From contig JBEKDJ010000365.1 of NCBI GenBank assembly GCA_050014415.1, positions 1 through 5,132 on the forward strand: a stretch of 5,132 nt of DNA, in the 5' to 3' direction. Under the pieces are notes generated by a model that ran no database searches, was not told where the DNA came from, and worked only from the letters and a program-made list of their open reading frames with translations. Of the stretch, positions 1 to 5,132 are shown in pieces (the first letter of the stretch is position 1; each line of letters opens with the position of its first letter). The position numbers and the translations under genes are program-made. Source of the DNA: JBEKDJ01 sp050014415 (GTDB taxonomy: Bacteria; Desulfobacterota; BSN033; UBA1163).

Positions 1-416
1 GCCCTGATGATCCCCAGAACCGTTCCGAATAGTCCTATATAAACAGCCGTGTTTCCAATGGTTCCCACAATACTCGTATATCGCTCCAGTTTTGAGGTTT
101 CAACAGTAATCTCTCGCTCCATCGCATTTGATATTTCATTTCCATGATGATCATAGAGCCGGAGGCCGGAATGAGCCACACTGGAGAAAGGAGTGAGGGT
201 CTCTCTGCAGATTTCCATCGCCCTTTTGATATCCCCACTTTTTAGGACTCTTGCTGCTCTTGCCATAAACTCAGCTCTTTTGGTCTTGGATCGCTTTCTG
301 TAGTAAATAATCCTTTCCAAAAAGATGGCGATGGATAAAACAGAACAGAACAATAAAATATACATTGTGAAACCACCGATCTGAAATATCTCTAAGATTG
401 TTTTTCCTGCAAACAT
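1..416 (-). CDS. exbB: ExbB/TolQ/MotA-family proton channel subunit, C-terminus cut by window edge
   Basis: Inner-membrane subunit that uses the proton gradient to energise TonB-dependent outer-membrane transport. Starting at the ATG at 416-414, 138 complete codons are visible and the frame runs off the left edge; ExbB proteins are usually somewhat over 200 residues. The start is set by a strong Shine-Dalgarno AGGAGG (plus-strand cctcct, 425-430). A first membrane segment spans about residues 13-38 (GGFTMYILLFCSVLSIAIFL), followed by a basic stretch (YYRKRSKTKR) and a mostly hydrophilic cytoplasmic region. The second membrane segment begins near residue 117 and holds the family signature GLFGTVLGII at residues 128-137. 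Residue 125 is Val, where ExbB relatives usually have Pro just before this signature. The gene is last in a minus-strand series after a TonB receptor and a secreted fusion, so it most likely energises that receptor. ExbB is preferred over TolQ or MotA because of this context. The family call is secure; the exact paralogue is less so. Confidence 0.9.
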   Translation of the reverse strand, partial: MFAGKTILEIFQIGGFTMYILLFCSVLSIAIFLERIIYYRKRSKTKRAEFMARAARVLKSGDIKRAMEICRETLTPFSSVAHSGLRLYDHHGNEISNAMEREITVETSKLERYTSIVGTIGNTAVYIGLFGTVLGIIR

Positions 417-424
417 TTAGGCTT

Positions 425-430
425 CCTCCT
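425..430 (-). promoter_or_regulatory. Shine-Dalgarno site of the exbB-like gene
   Basis: On the minus strand AGGAGG lies 8 nt upstream of the ATG at 416-414. It is a near-perfect ribosome binding site and fixes the start of the edge-truncated ExbB frame. It falls between the stop of the preceding small frame (441-439) and this start, as in a tightly packed operon. Confidence 0.8.
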
Positions 431-438
431 ACTGTGTT

Positions 439-585
439 TCAAACACTAGACCACACGATCAAAGGCATGGGTTGGGGCAGTTCACCGGCCAAAAAGCTGG
501 TCGTTGTGAAGATGTCTGCCCCAACGGCATTACCCATAACAGGCAATGTAGCATCTGGAAAATTAAGCCTTCGCTTGAGTTCCAT
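439..585 (-). CDS. Possible small protein of 48 residues, or readthrough tail of the upstream fusion
   Basis: An ATG at 585-583 opens a 48-codon frame ending in TGA at 441-439, begins MELKRRLNFPDATLPVMGNA and ends PLIVWSSV. I do not recognise a family. It fills most of the 178-nt gap between the secreted fusion and the exbB-like gene and ends 22 nt before the latter, which is operon-like spacing. It is in the same frame as the fusion gene: after that gene's TAG (597-595) only three codons (Ser-Leu-Ser) precede this ATG. It could therefore be a separate small gene, a C-terminal piece detached by a stop mutation, or untranslated sequence that happens to be open. No good Shine-Dalgarno precedes the ATG (only GAG-type matches). 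It has no clear signal peptide or membrane segment; the C-terminal third is hydrophobic and Pro-rich. The opposite strand is also open here, which weakens the coding argument. Confidence 0.35.
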   Translation of the reverse strand: MELKRRLNFPDATLPVMGNAVGADIFTTTSFLAGELPQPMPLIVWSSV

Positions 586-594
586 ACTCAGGCT

Positions 595-2352
595 CTAATT
601 GAGGCATTCGCCGATATAAATCATTCCTAAAAACTGTTCCTGTTCCTTTTCCGCAGCCTCCGCAACTTCTGCAATGGTGGTTTTAACCATGTACTCGCTG
701 TCGGAATATCCTGCCCTGTAAACAAGACGAACGGGTGTTGTGTTTGAGTAGTACTTTTGGAAGAGGGGTTCAAGATTCTTCAACTCCTTCAGTCCGATGA
801 AAATAGCAAGTGTATCTCCATTCTCTGCTATTGCCTTCAACATGGCCTCATTGTCTTTCAGGCCCTGAGGGACGGTGAGAACGATCGAGCCTTTGCAGCC
901 CAGATGTTTTCCAATCATGGCATTGGCTGCGTTAAAGGCGCTGATGCCAGAAACGAAATGTGCATCTTTTATTAAATCTCCCAACCAATGCATCCAGCCT
1001 GGATAGACAGTGGGGTCTCCGTAGTCCAGAAAGGCAACGTTTTTCCCAGCCTGGAGCGCATCCCGGATCGTTTGGATGTCCCGCTTGGTCTCCTCAGGAA
1101 TCGATTCCTGGGCTTGCTTAGCTTTTGCTTGGGAAGAGTGTTGATGGGTCAGGTGCTGTTTACTTTTAAAAGGATCAAAGAGCACTGGTTTATTCCCCAT
1201 GTACTTGGCAAACCGCTTTTGGATATCTTCCGGGCAGACAAAGACATCTGCCTTTCCCATCGCAGAAATGGCCTCTAAGGTGATCAAATTGGTGTCCGCA
1301 CAACCCACCCCGATAATATAGAAATTGGATTTGGGTTTTAAGGTGATGACTTCAATCTTACTGACGGCTTTGACCGTTCCATCCGCCGCGATTTGATCAG
1401 GCAAGACGAGAATAAACTTTCCGTTCTTTTTGATGGGTTGATCCGATTCACGGTCCGCAATGGTAATGTTCTTTCCGTGAGAGGACAAGAAGACCTCCCC
1501 ATAAGAAAGAAGGGATCGATATCCATCCGGAGCAGAGATCAGAAAGACTTTATTCACATCTGGAGCTACTCCTGCTTTTTTGAGAAGCTCTGATAGAGGG
1601 GTTCCCGAATAAGACTTCATCCCATGATAACCCACTCCGTCTCCGATCTCTTTGGATGGGACCTCGATGCGGGGATAGGACGCGAGATCCGTAATCGTTA
1701 ATGGTTGCGTGACATCCCCCATGATTGTAATATCGGGTGAGAAAAAGTCCGGTGATCTCTTGACAGGCATTTTGGGATGTAAATCGACGACCTCGATGTT
1801 GATGATCTCCTCCAGGGAACGGTCAGTATAGAAATCATTGGTAACCACAAGCTTTGGGAAGCCTACCTGACGCGAGAGCACGTTCAGCCTGTCCTGATAA
1901 ACCTCAGGGCCATGACAGCTCTTACAATCTGCATGAGGGATTACCGGTATGGCTGAGGTGGCTAAAACTACCTCAAAAGGATTGCTGTAGAAAACTTCCC
2001 CCCATGAAAAGGCCGTCTGTTTACCGTTCTTAGTGCGCGCCACGATCGCAAGGTCAGTAGTTTTGTTGAAGGCACCTTCTTCTTTTTCGATAAAGGTGAG
2101 TTCAAGCAAGGTCTTTAAAGGAATGCCCCGGTAATGAAAGACACCATTAAATTGATGATCCTGGGTGATTTCATTTAACCGGACCGTGACCGTTTCAAAT
2201 TTCTTCAAGTCTTCCAGGGTCAGATTCAAAGGTTGTTTGACCACGCCTGTGATACTGATTGCGGGCACAGAGGCCGTCCATCCATTGGCAGTCAAAAGGA
2301 ATAAAAAGAAGATGAATAACGGAACATACGACAACGCTAGTCTTTTTTTCAT
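595..2352 (-). CDS. Secreted fusion: two sulfite-oxidase-like domains plus CobM/CbiF-like tetrapyrrole methylase domain
   Basis: 585 residues from the ATG at 2352-2350, chosen because AGGGAGG lies 5 nt upstream and the frame then opens with a signal peptide (MKKR, hydrophobic core, likely cleavage after residue 27, TANGWTA). Residues 33-190 and 206-338 are two diverged copies of the oxidoreductase molybdopterin-binding (sulfite-oxidase) fold: each has G-x-V-x-QPL, then Y-x-G-x-PL-x-x-LL, a WGEVF/YGEVF segment and a closing IEV strand. The Cys that ligates molybdopterin in sulfite oxidases is absent from both. Copy 1 has a CKSCH (CxxCH) motif at 143-147. Residues 343-582 resemble precorrin-4 methyltransferase: GVGCADTNLIT (348-358), GDPTVY (445-450), VSGISAFNAA (467-476) and TPVRLVYRA (539-547). 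An insertion at 396-425 holds HLTHQH. No start codon lies at the domain junction, so the fusion appears genuine. No membrane segment follows the signal, placing the methylase domain in the periplasm. A role in handling a tetrapyrrole taken up by the neighbouring receptor is inference. Confidence 0.85.
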   Translation of the reverse strand: MKKRLALSYVPLFIFFLFLLTANGWTASVPAISITGVVKQPLNLTLEDLKKFETVTVRLNEITQDHQFNGVFHYRGIPLKTLLELTFIEKEEGAFNKTTDLAIVARTKNGKQTAFSWGEVFYSNPFEVVLATSAIPVIPHADCKSCHGPEVYQDRLNVLSRQVGFPKLVVTNDFYTDRSLEEIINIEVVDLHPKMPVKRSPDFFSPDITIMGDVTQPLTITDLASYPRIEVPSKEIGDGVGYHGMKSYSGTPLSELLKKAGVAPDVNKVFLISAPDGYRSLLSYGEVFLSSHGKNITIADRESDQPIKKNGKFILVLPDQIAADGTVKAVSKIEVITLKPKSNFYIIGVGCADTNLITLEAISAMGKADVFVCPEDIQKRFAKYMGNKPVLFDPFKSKQHLTHQHSSQAKAKQAQESIPEETKRDIQTIRDALQAGKNVAFLDYGDPTVYPGWMHWLGDLIKDAHFVSGISAFNAANAMIGKHLGCKGSIVLTVPQGLKDNEAMLKAIAENGDTLAIFIGLKELKNLEPLFQKYYSNTTPVRLVYRAGYSDSEYMVKTTIAEVAEAAEKEQEQFLGMIYIGECLN

Positions 2353-2357
2353 AGAAA

Positions 2358-2364
2358 CCTCCCT
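2358..2364 (-). promoter_or_regulatory. Shine-Dalgarno site that fixes the start of the secreted fusion
   Basis: Minus-strand AGGGAGG stands 5 nt before the ATG at 2352-2350. It decides the start: the frame is open further upstream to a GTG at 2451, but that 33-codon extension would put charged, Pro-rich residues before the signal peptide and would run through a hairpin-forming repeat. Confidence 0.8.
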
Positions 2365-2404
2365 TGGGTGAATTGTAGGAAGAGATATGAGGCGCGTTTC
2401 TGGA

Positions 2405-2444
2405 ATGAGCGGATAGGGGCGACGGAAGTCGCCCCTGCCCTCAT
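2405..2444. repeat. REP-like palindrome in the intergenic spacer
   Basis: A perfect 9-bp inverted repeat, aggggcgac at 2415-2423 and gtcgcccct at 2428-2436, closes on a 4-nt loop. An outer pair, atgag (2405-2409) and ctcat (2440-2444), extends it with an internal loop to a hairpin of about 40 nt. It lies in the 149-nt spacer between the receptor and the fusion gene. The GC-rich arms contrast with the surroundings and resemble dispersed palindromic (REP-type) elements. No T-tract follows on either strand, so it is not a classical intrinsic terminator. In the transcript it could stabilise the upstream mRNA or dampen downstream expression. Copy number elsewhere in the genome cannot be judged from this window. 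Confidence 0.65.
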
Positions 2445-2453
2445 GAAGCACGC

Positions 2454-2469
2454 GTAACCTAAAGGCTAC
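2454..2469. repeat. Short near-palindrome beside the REP-like element
   Basis: gtaacctaaaggctac is a 16-nt near-palindrome (7-base arms, 6 of 7 complementary, the remaining pair a G-U wobble when transcribed from the minus strand). It lies 33-48 nt beyond the receptor stop and just upstream, in transcription order, of the larger hairpin. The two may form one composite repeat. It is too short to be a terminator alone and lacks a T-run. Confidence 0.4.
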
Positions 2470-2501
2470 GGCTGCGAATATTGCTGATGCAATCCATTCC
2501 T

Positions 2502-4601
2502 CTAATACTTCGCCGAAATTCCGACATAGAAATTCCGCCCTGGACCCGGAAAGCCATATTCTGACTCATAATTCTTGTCGAAGATATTATTGACTGCCAG
2601 ATAGGCCTCAAAATACTTTAGGAAGCTTGTTGAAATTCTTGCATTTGCAGTAAAGTAGTCTTCGACTTTTTCTGTCGCCTGGGTAGGGGAGCTTGCGGTA
2701 GGAAGTTGGCTGAAGATCCTGCCCATATATAAGCCTTCAAGGTCAAGACGGGTGTGAATGTAAGGGATCGTATAGTGTGCCCCCATGTCAATTTTATTTT
2801 CAGGGACGTTGACGACAAGGTCGGTTACCCGGCCTGGACTTCTATCTCTGGCATTATTATACATGTAACCGGCGCTGAGGACCAGGTCTTTCATCGGGTA
2901 GATTTCTCCATTTAACTCAAACCCGAACATTTCAATTTTGGCAAAGTTTTGATTTTGGGACAAAGGATTCATAATGGGATTGGCACTATTACTGATGAAG
3001 TCCGAAATGTCATGATAGAAACCTGCAAGCTCTGCTTTTGCATACTTGGAAAACAGTTGCGAGACCCCGAGTGTGTAGTTGATTGTCTTTTCAGCCTCTA
3101 AGTTTGGATTTCCGCCTTTTGACGAATAGAGTTGGTTTAGCGTCGGGAAACGAACCTTCCGGGCAATCGAACCAAAAAGCCTCGTCGCATCAGTTAGGTT
3201 ATAGGTTGCGCCAATCATTGGATCGAAGTTATCCGTTCGAGCCAGCTTGCTTGCATCTACTTGCCCGGTGAAATCCCCAGCCTTGTTGGTGGTAGTCGTC
3301 TTGGCTTCCGTTACCTTATACCAATCATAGCTTGCTCCTATAACGACAGATAGATTTTTCACCAAGTTGAACTCATTCTCCAGGCCAACGGACCCCGTAT
3401 AGGAAAAGCTCGGTGCAAAGGGCAGGTATACGTCATCCCGTTGTTTGTGGGAATCACCTCTGTAGTTGAAAGCGAGCCTGATGACATTCCACTGTACAGG
3501 TCGAAAATCACCAATAAGTGACCCGCCCAAATTGTAATCTTCGTATCTACTTATCGCAATTTCGTTCTTATAGAACTGATCTGAATAGGAAGTGTAGTCA
3601 TCGACATGGTTGTGATAGAACAACTTCCCCTTAAAGGTTAACTGGTCAAAGACTTTTTGCTGCCCGCTCAAGTCTATGCCCCAATCGTCATACTTGGGTA
3701 TTCGGTCAAAGACTGATGAAAAGGCAGGTCTGCTGGTGAATATCTGTCCGCCAAATAGCGAAGAAGGATCTCCTTTCTCTTTGGTGATATAATGGAAATT
3801 CAGATAGTACTCTGAACCCGGACTTGGATCGATACCTACTTTGGCCCAAAAGGCATCCGATTTGTAATCCGAATTATTTCGATAGCCGCCATCTTCCAAG
3901 ATGGCCGTGGTTGTCTTACCCGGTTTTCTCACAATGGTTCCAACCACAGGCTCAAAATCATCGGACAGTCTCCATCCGGCTGACCCTTGATGGCTGTAGC
4001 TCAACCAGTAGCTGAACATACCCACCTTCATGCCGTGTGAGACGGATTCCCTGTTAGTACCATGGGGTCCACCCTCCACGGTGGCGTCGACAGAAGGTTT
4101 TTCAGTAGGTTTCTTCGTAATGATATTGACAACCCCCATGAAGGCATTCGGTCCATAAAGGACAGAGGCGGCTCCCTTCGTAACCTCGATTCTTGCGACG
4201 TTATCGACGGGAATCTCATTCAAATCAAGGGATCCGTATTTGGTTTCATAATAAGGGACGCCATCAATTAGGACTAAAACATGGACTTGATCCATCCCAT
4301 GAATTTGAATCATGGGTTGGTTCTTGCGTCCCGTTGAAACCCGAATCCCAGGGACATACGCCAATGCCTCGGCAACGGTATGGCTATTCGTGGCCTTGAT
4401 ATCTTCAGCACTCACTTCATTGGTGATCACCATCTCTTGAACTGCCGGCGGTTTCTCAGACGTGACAAAGATTTCCCCAAGGTCGAATACCTGGTAGTCT
4501 TTCGAGCCTTCACTTTGGGCAACTTCTTCTGCCCACGCACTCCCAAAACAAATGAGAACAATAAAACACATGCCTATAAAAAACCCTCCTCCTCTTTTCA
4601 T
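2502..4601 (-). CDS. TonB-dependent outer-membrane receptor
   Basis: 699 residues, a normal length for a gated 22-strand barrel receptor that imports a scarce ligand using TonB energy. The ATG at 4601-4599 has GAGGAGGG 4 nt upstream. Residues 1-24 form a signal peptide (GGGFFIGMCFIVLICFGSAWA, cleavage before Glu25). A TonB-box-like stretch, EIFVTSE, lies at 43-49. The plug occupies about 53-165, with LIDGVPYYE (111-119) and the family signature IEVTKGAASVLYG (138-150) ending VVNIITKKP. The rest is barrel, with RFP at 484-486, NPNL at 498-501, a C-terminal NNIFDKNYE (671-679) and a GPGRNFYVGISAKY end; the last residue is Tyr, an acceptable aromatic terminal residue. No His lies between the RFP and NPNL motifs, unlike HemR-type haem receptors. 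The ligand cannot be read from sequence; the methylase-like protein downstream suggests a corrinoid or other tetrapyrrole. It is the first gene of the apparent operon, behind a strong promoter and a long leader. Confidence 0.95.
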   Translation of the reverse strand: MKRGGGFFIGMCFIVLICFGSAWAEEVAQSEGSKDYQVFDLGEIFVTSEKPPAVQEMVITNEVSAEDIKATNSHTVAEALAYVPGIRVSTGRKNQPMIQIHGMDQVHVLVLIDGVPYYETKYGSLDLNEIPVDNVARIEVTKGAASVLYGPNAFMGVVNIITKKPTEKPSVDATVEGGPHGTNRESVSHGMKVGMFSYWLSYSHQGSAGWRLSDDFEPVVGTIVRKPGKTTTAILEDGGYRNNSDYKSDAFWAKVGIDPSPGSEYYLNFHYITKEKGDPSSLFGGQIFTSRPAFSSVFDRIPKYDDWGIDLSGQQKVFDQLTFKGKLFYHNHVDDYTSYSDQFYKNEIAISRYEDYNLGGSLIGDFRPVQWNVIRLAFNYRGDSHKQRDDVYLPFAPSFSYTGSVGLENEFNLVKNLSVVIGASYDWYKVTEAKTTTTNKAGDFTGQVDASKLARTDNFDPMIGATYNLTDATRLFGSIARKVRFPTLNQLYSSKGGNPNLEAEKTINYTLGVSQLFSKYAKAELAGFYHDISDFISNSANPIMNPLSQNQNFAKIEMFGFELNGEIYPMKDLVLSAGYMYNNARDRSPGRVTDLVVNVPENKIDMGAHYTIPYIHTRLDLEGLYMGRIFSQLPTASSPTQATEKVEDYFTANARISTSFLKYFEAYLAVNNIFDKNYESEYGFPGPGRNFYVGISAKY

Positions 4602-4811
4602 ATATCCCTCCTCGATTGAAATGTAGAATGACCTTCCTCAAAAAAGCTCAAAGACCTCTTCCCCCCAAGATCAGTGAGTGCTAAGTCCCTAATGATTTGC
4701 CTTTTCCGTTTATCTTCCCATGCATGATGCCAATTCAGTATTCTGGAAGTGTGTATCTGTCGATTCTTCCGTGGTGTTGATCTGCTACTCAGAAGGAACA
4801 CTTTATAATCG
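4602..4811 (-). other. About 210-nt 5' leader of the receptor gene
   Basis: The distance from the predicted transcription start (about 4809-4812) to the receptor ATG is about 210 nt, long enough for an RNA control element. I looked for cobalamin (B12 box), FMN, TPP, SAM, c-di-GMP and Moco riboswitch signatures and saw none. A weak 5-bp stem (4714-4718 with 4745-4749) encloses a catgcatg palindrome. A run of six T on the minus strand (4645-4640) has no strong stem before it. A GTG at 4801-4799 opens a 67-codon frame whose TGA overlaps the receptor start as ATGA; its product is basic and unlike any protein I know. The purpose of the leader is unresolved. Confidence 0.45.
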
Positions 4812-4818
4812 GGGAAAT

Positions 4819-4847
4819 ATGATAACTGAAGGTAGGTAAATTGTCAA
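4819..4847 (-). promoter_or_regulatory. Sigma70-type promoter for the receptor operon
   Basis: On the minus strand a perfect -35 TTGACA (4847-4842) is separated by exactly 17 nt from TATCAT (4824-4819), one mismatch from the consensus -10. Transcription should begin around 4809-4812. It is the best promoter seen upstream of the cluster and faces the receptor gene. A loose dyad (TGACAATT and AGTTATCA, 6 of 8 complementary) covers both boxes and could be an operator, but it matches no regulator site I can name. Confidence 0.75.
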
Positions 4848-4908
4848 GAAAATAATCATCAAAAAGTACTTATAATTACCAAATATCTTTAAACATAACT
4901 TTTTCAAA

Positions 4909-4987
4909 ATGAATACCGACTGATCAGCGAGGTGGTTTGGATTAGCAGACCAGCAAAATTCAAACCATTGGTGTTTCGGGTATTCAT
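4909..4987. repeat. Nested inverted repeats upstream of the promoter
   Basis: A perfect 9-bp inverted repeat, atgaatacc (4909-4917) and ggtattcat (4979-4987), encloses a perfect 7-bp one, tggtttg (4933-4939) and caaacca (4961-4967). The two are centred within 2 bp of each other (about 4948 and 4950), so both can form one long interrupted hairpin. It lies about 60 bp upstream of the -35 box. It could be a decayed small mobile element, a structured RNA or part of a regulatory region; no typical insertion-sequence end or target duplication is visible. Confidence 0.5.
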
Positions 4988-5028
4988 GCCTTCAACCTGC
5001 CGCTGTTCTAAGAGAAGGTTTGAAGGGC
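4988..5028. repeat. Imperfect inverted repeat adjoining the nested repeat
   Basis: gccttcaacc (4988-4997) pairs with ggtttgaagggc (5017-5028), giving 10 pairs with two single-base bulges around a 19-nt loop. It starts at the base after the nested repeat ends, so 4909-5028 is almost entirely foldable DNA. There is no T-run beside it, so a terminator is not supported. Confidence 0.4.
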
Positions 5029-5132
5029 GTCAAATGGTCTTCACATTTAGAGTCTCGAATTACAATCAACCTCAATCTCATCCAGTCCAATGGGTTATAT
5101 GTGTCCGAAATTACAAAGAAAGTATTTTGAAG

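Larger units (their letters stand above)
4848..5132. other. Region with no recognised gene
   Basis: AT-rich from 4848 to about 4910, then more mixed with clustered inverted repeats. Frames that are open to the right edge exist on both strands: a minus-strand frame from 5132 to a TGA at 4994-4992 (46 codons, possible end of an upstream gene, ending PSLRTAAG) and a plus-strand frame with an ATG at 4986-4988 (49 codons to the edge, no Shine-Dalgarno). Neither resembles a known family, and since they overlap antisense at most one can be real. A TATAAT at 4871-4876 on the plus strand lacks a partner -35. Confidence 0.4.

Noticed and set aside
595..597. TAG read as pyrrolysine in the fusion gene
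   Set aside because: No pyrrolysine machinery is visible, the receptor gene also ends in TAG, and the methylase domain is already complete before the stop.
398..598. Plus-strand open frame of 66 codons between the exbB-like gene and the fusion, and similar antisense frames such as 988-1278 and 4380-4619
   Set aside because: They lie antisense to well-supported genes or to the intergenic gap, lack ribosome sites and have no recognisable protein features.
2353..2451. A 33-codon N-terminal extension of the fusion gene from a GTG at 2451
   Set aside because: It lacks a ribosome site, runs through the palindromic repeat and would bury the signal peptide; the ATG at 2352 has AGGGAGG and begins the signal peptide.
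4640..4645. Intrinsic terminator or attenuator in the leader (T6 run on the minus strand)
   Set aside because: No stable GC-rich stem precedes the T-run.
4602..4811. Cobalamin riboswitch in the receptor leader
   Set aside because: Expected from the tetrapyrrole context and leader length, but I could not find the B12 box or the conserved core segments.
4819..4860. Fur or NikR operator overlapping the promoter
   Set aside because: AT-rich dyad-like bases occur here, but neither the 19-bp Fur pattern nor the NikR half-sites with 16-base spacing are present.
4871..4876. Plus-strand promoter with perfect TATAAT
   Set aside because: No -35 box at a usable distance and no extended -10; AT-rich sequence makes a chance match likely.

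Overview
The window carries one minus-strand gene cluster that reads as a TonB-dependent uptake locus of a Gram-negative bacterium. It has an outer-membrane receptor with plug and barrel, a secreted periplasmic protein, and an ExbB-type energiser subunit. Base composition is moderate to slightly AT-rich. A secreted protein with a CxxCH motif next to a TonB system would fit an anaerobic Desulfobacterota- or Nitrospirota-like lineage, but nothing here fixes the taxonomy.

Layout in the direction of transcription (right to left): (1) 4848-5132 has no recognisable gene but contains clustered inverted repeats. (2) 4819-4847 is a strong sigma70-type promoter (perfect -35, 17-base spacer, good -10), followed by a leader of about 210 nt with no riboswitch I can identify. 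(3) 4601-2502 encodes a 699-residue TonB-dependent receptor. (4) 2501-2353 is a 149-nt spacer holding two hairpins; the stronger looks like a REP-type palindrome. (5) 2352-595 encodes an unusual 585-residue secreted fusion: signal peptide, two tandem copies of a sulfite-oxidase-type (molybdopterin-oxidoreductase-like) domain, and a C-terminal CobM/CbiF-like tetrapyrrole methylase domain. (6) 585-439 is a possible 48-codon small gene, in frame with the fusion after its TAG stop. (7) 416-1 is the start of an ExbB/TolQ/MotA-family gene, cut by the window edge; ExbD and TonB genes would be expected beyond it.

Reading the genes together (inference): the receptor brings a ligand across the outer membrane using energy from ExbB and unseen partners, and the secreted fusion acts on or binds that ligand in the periplasm. 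The methylase domain points to a tetrapyrrole or corrinoid ligand. That domain normally works in the cytoplasm with S-adenosylmethionine, yet here it follows an export signal with no later membrane segment. This is the most interesting feature of the window and suggests a periplasmic tetrapyrrole-binding or tetrapyrrole-processing module coupled to TonB transport.
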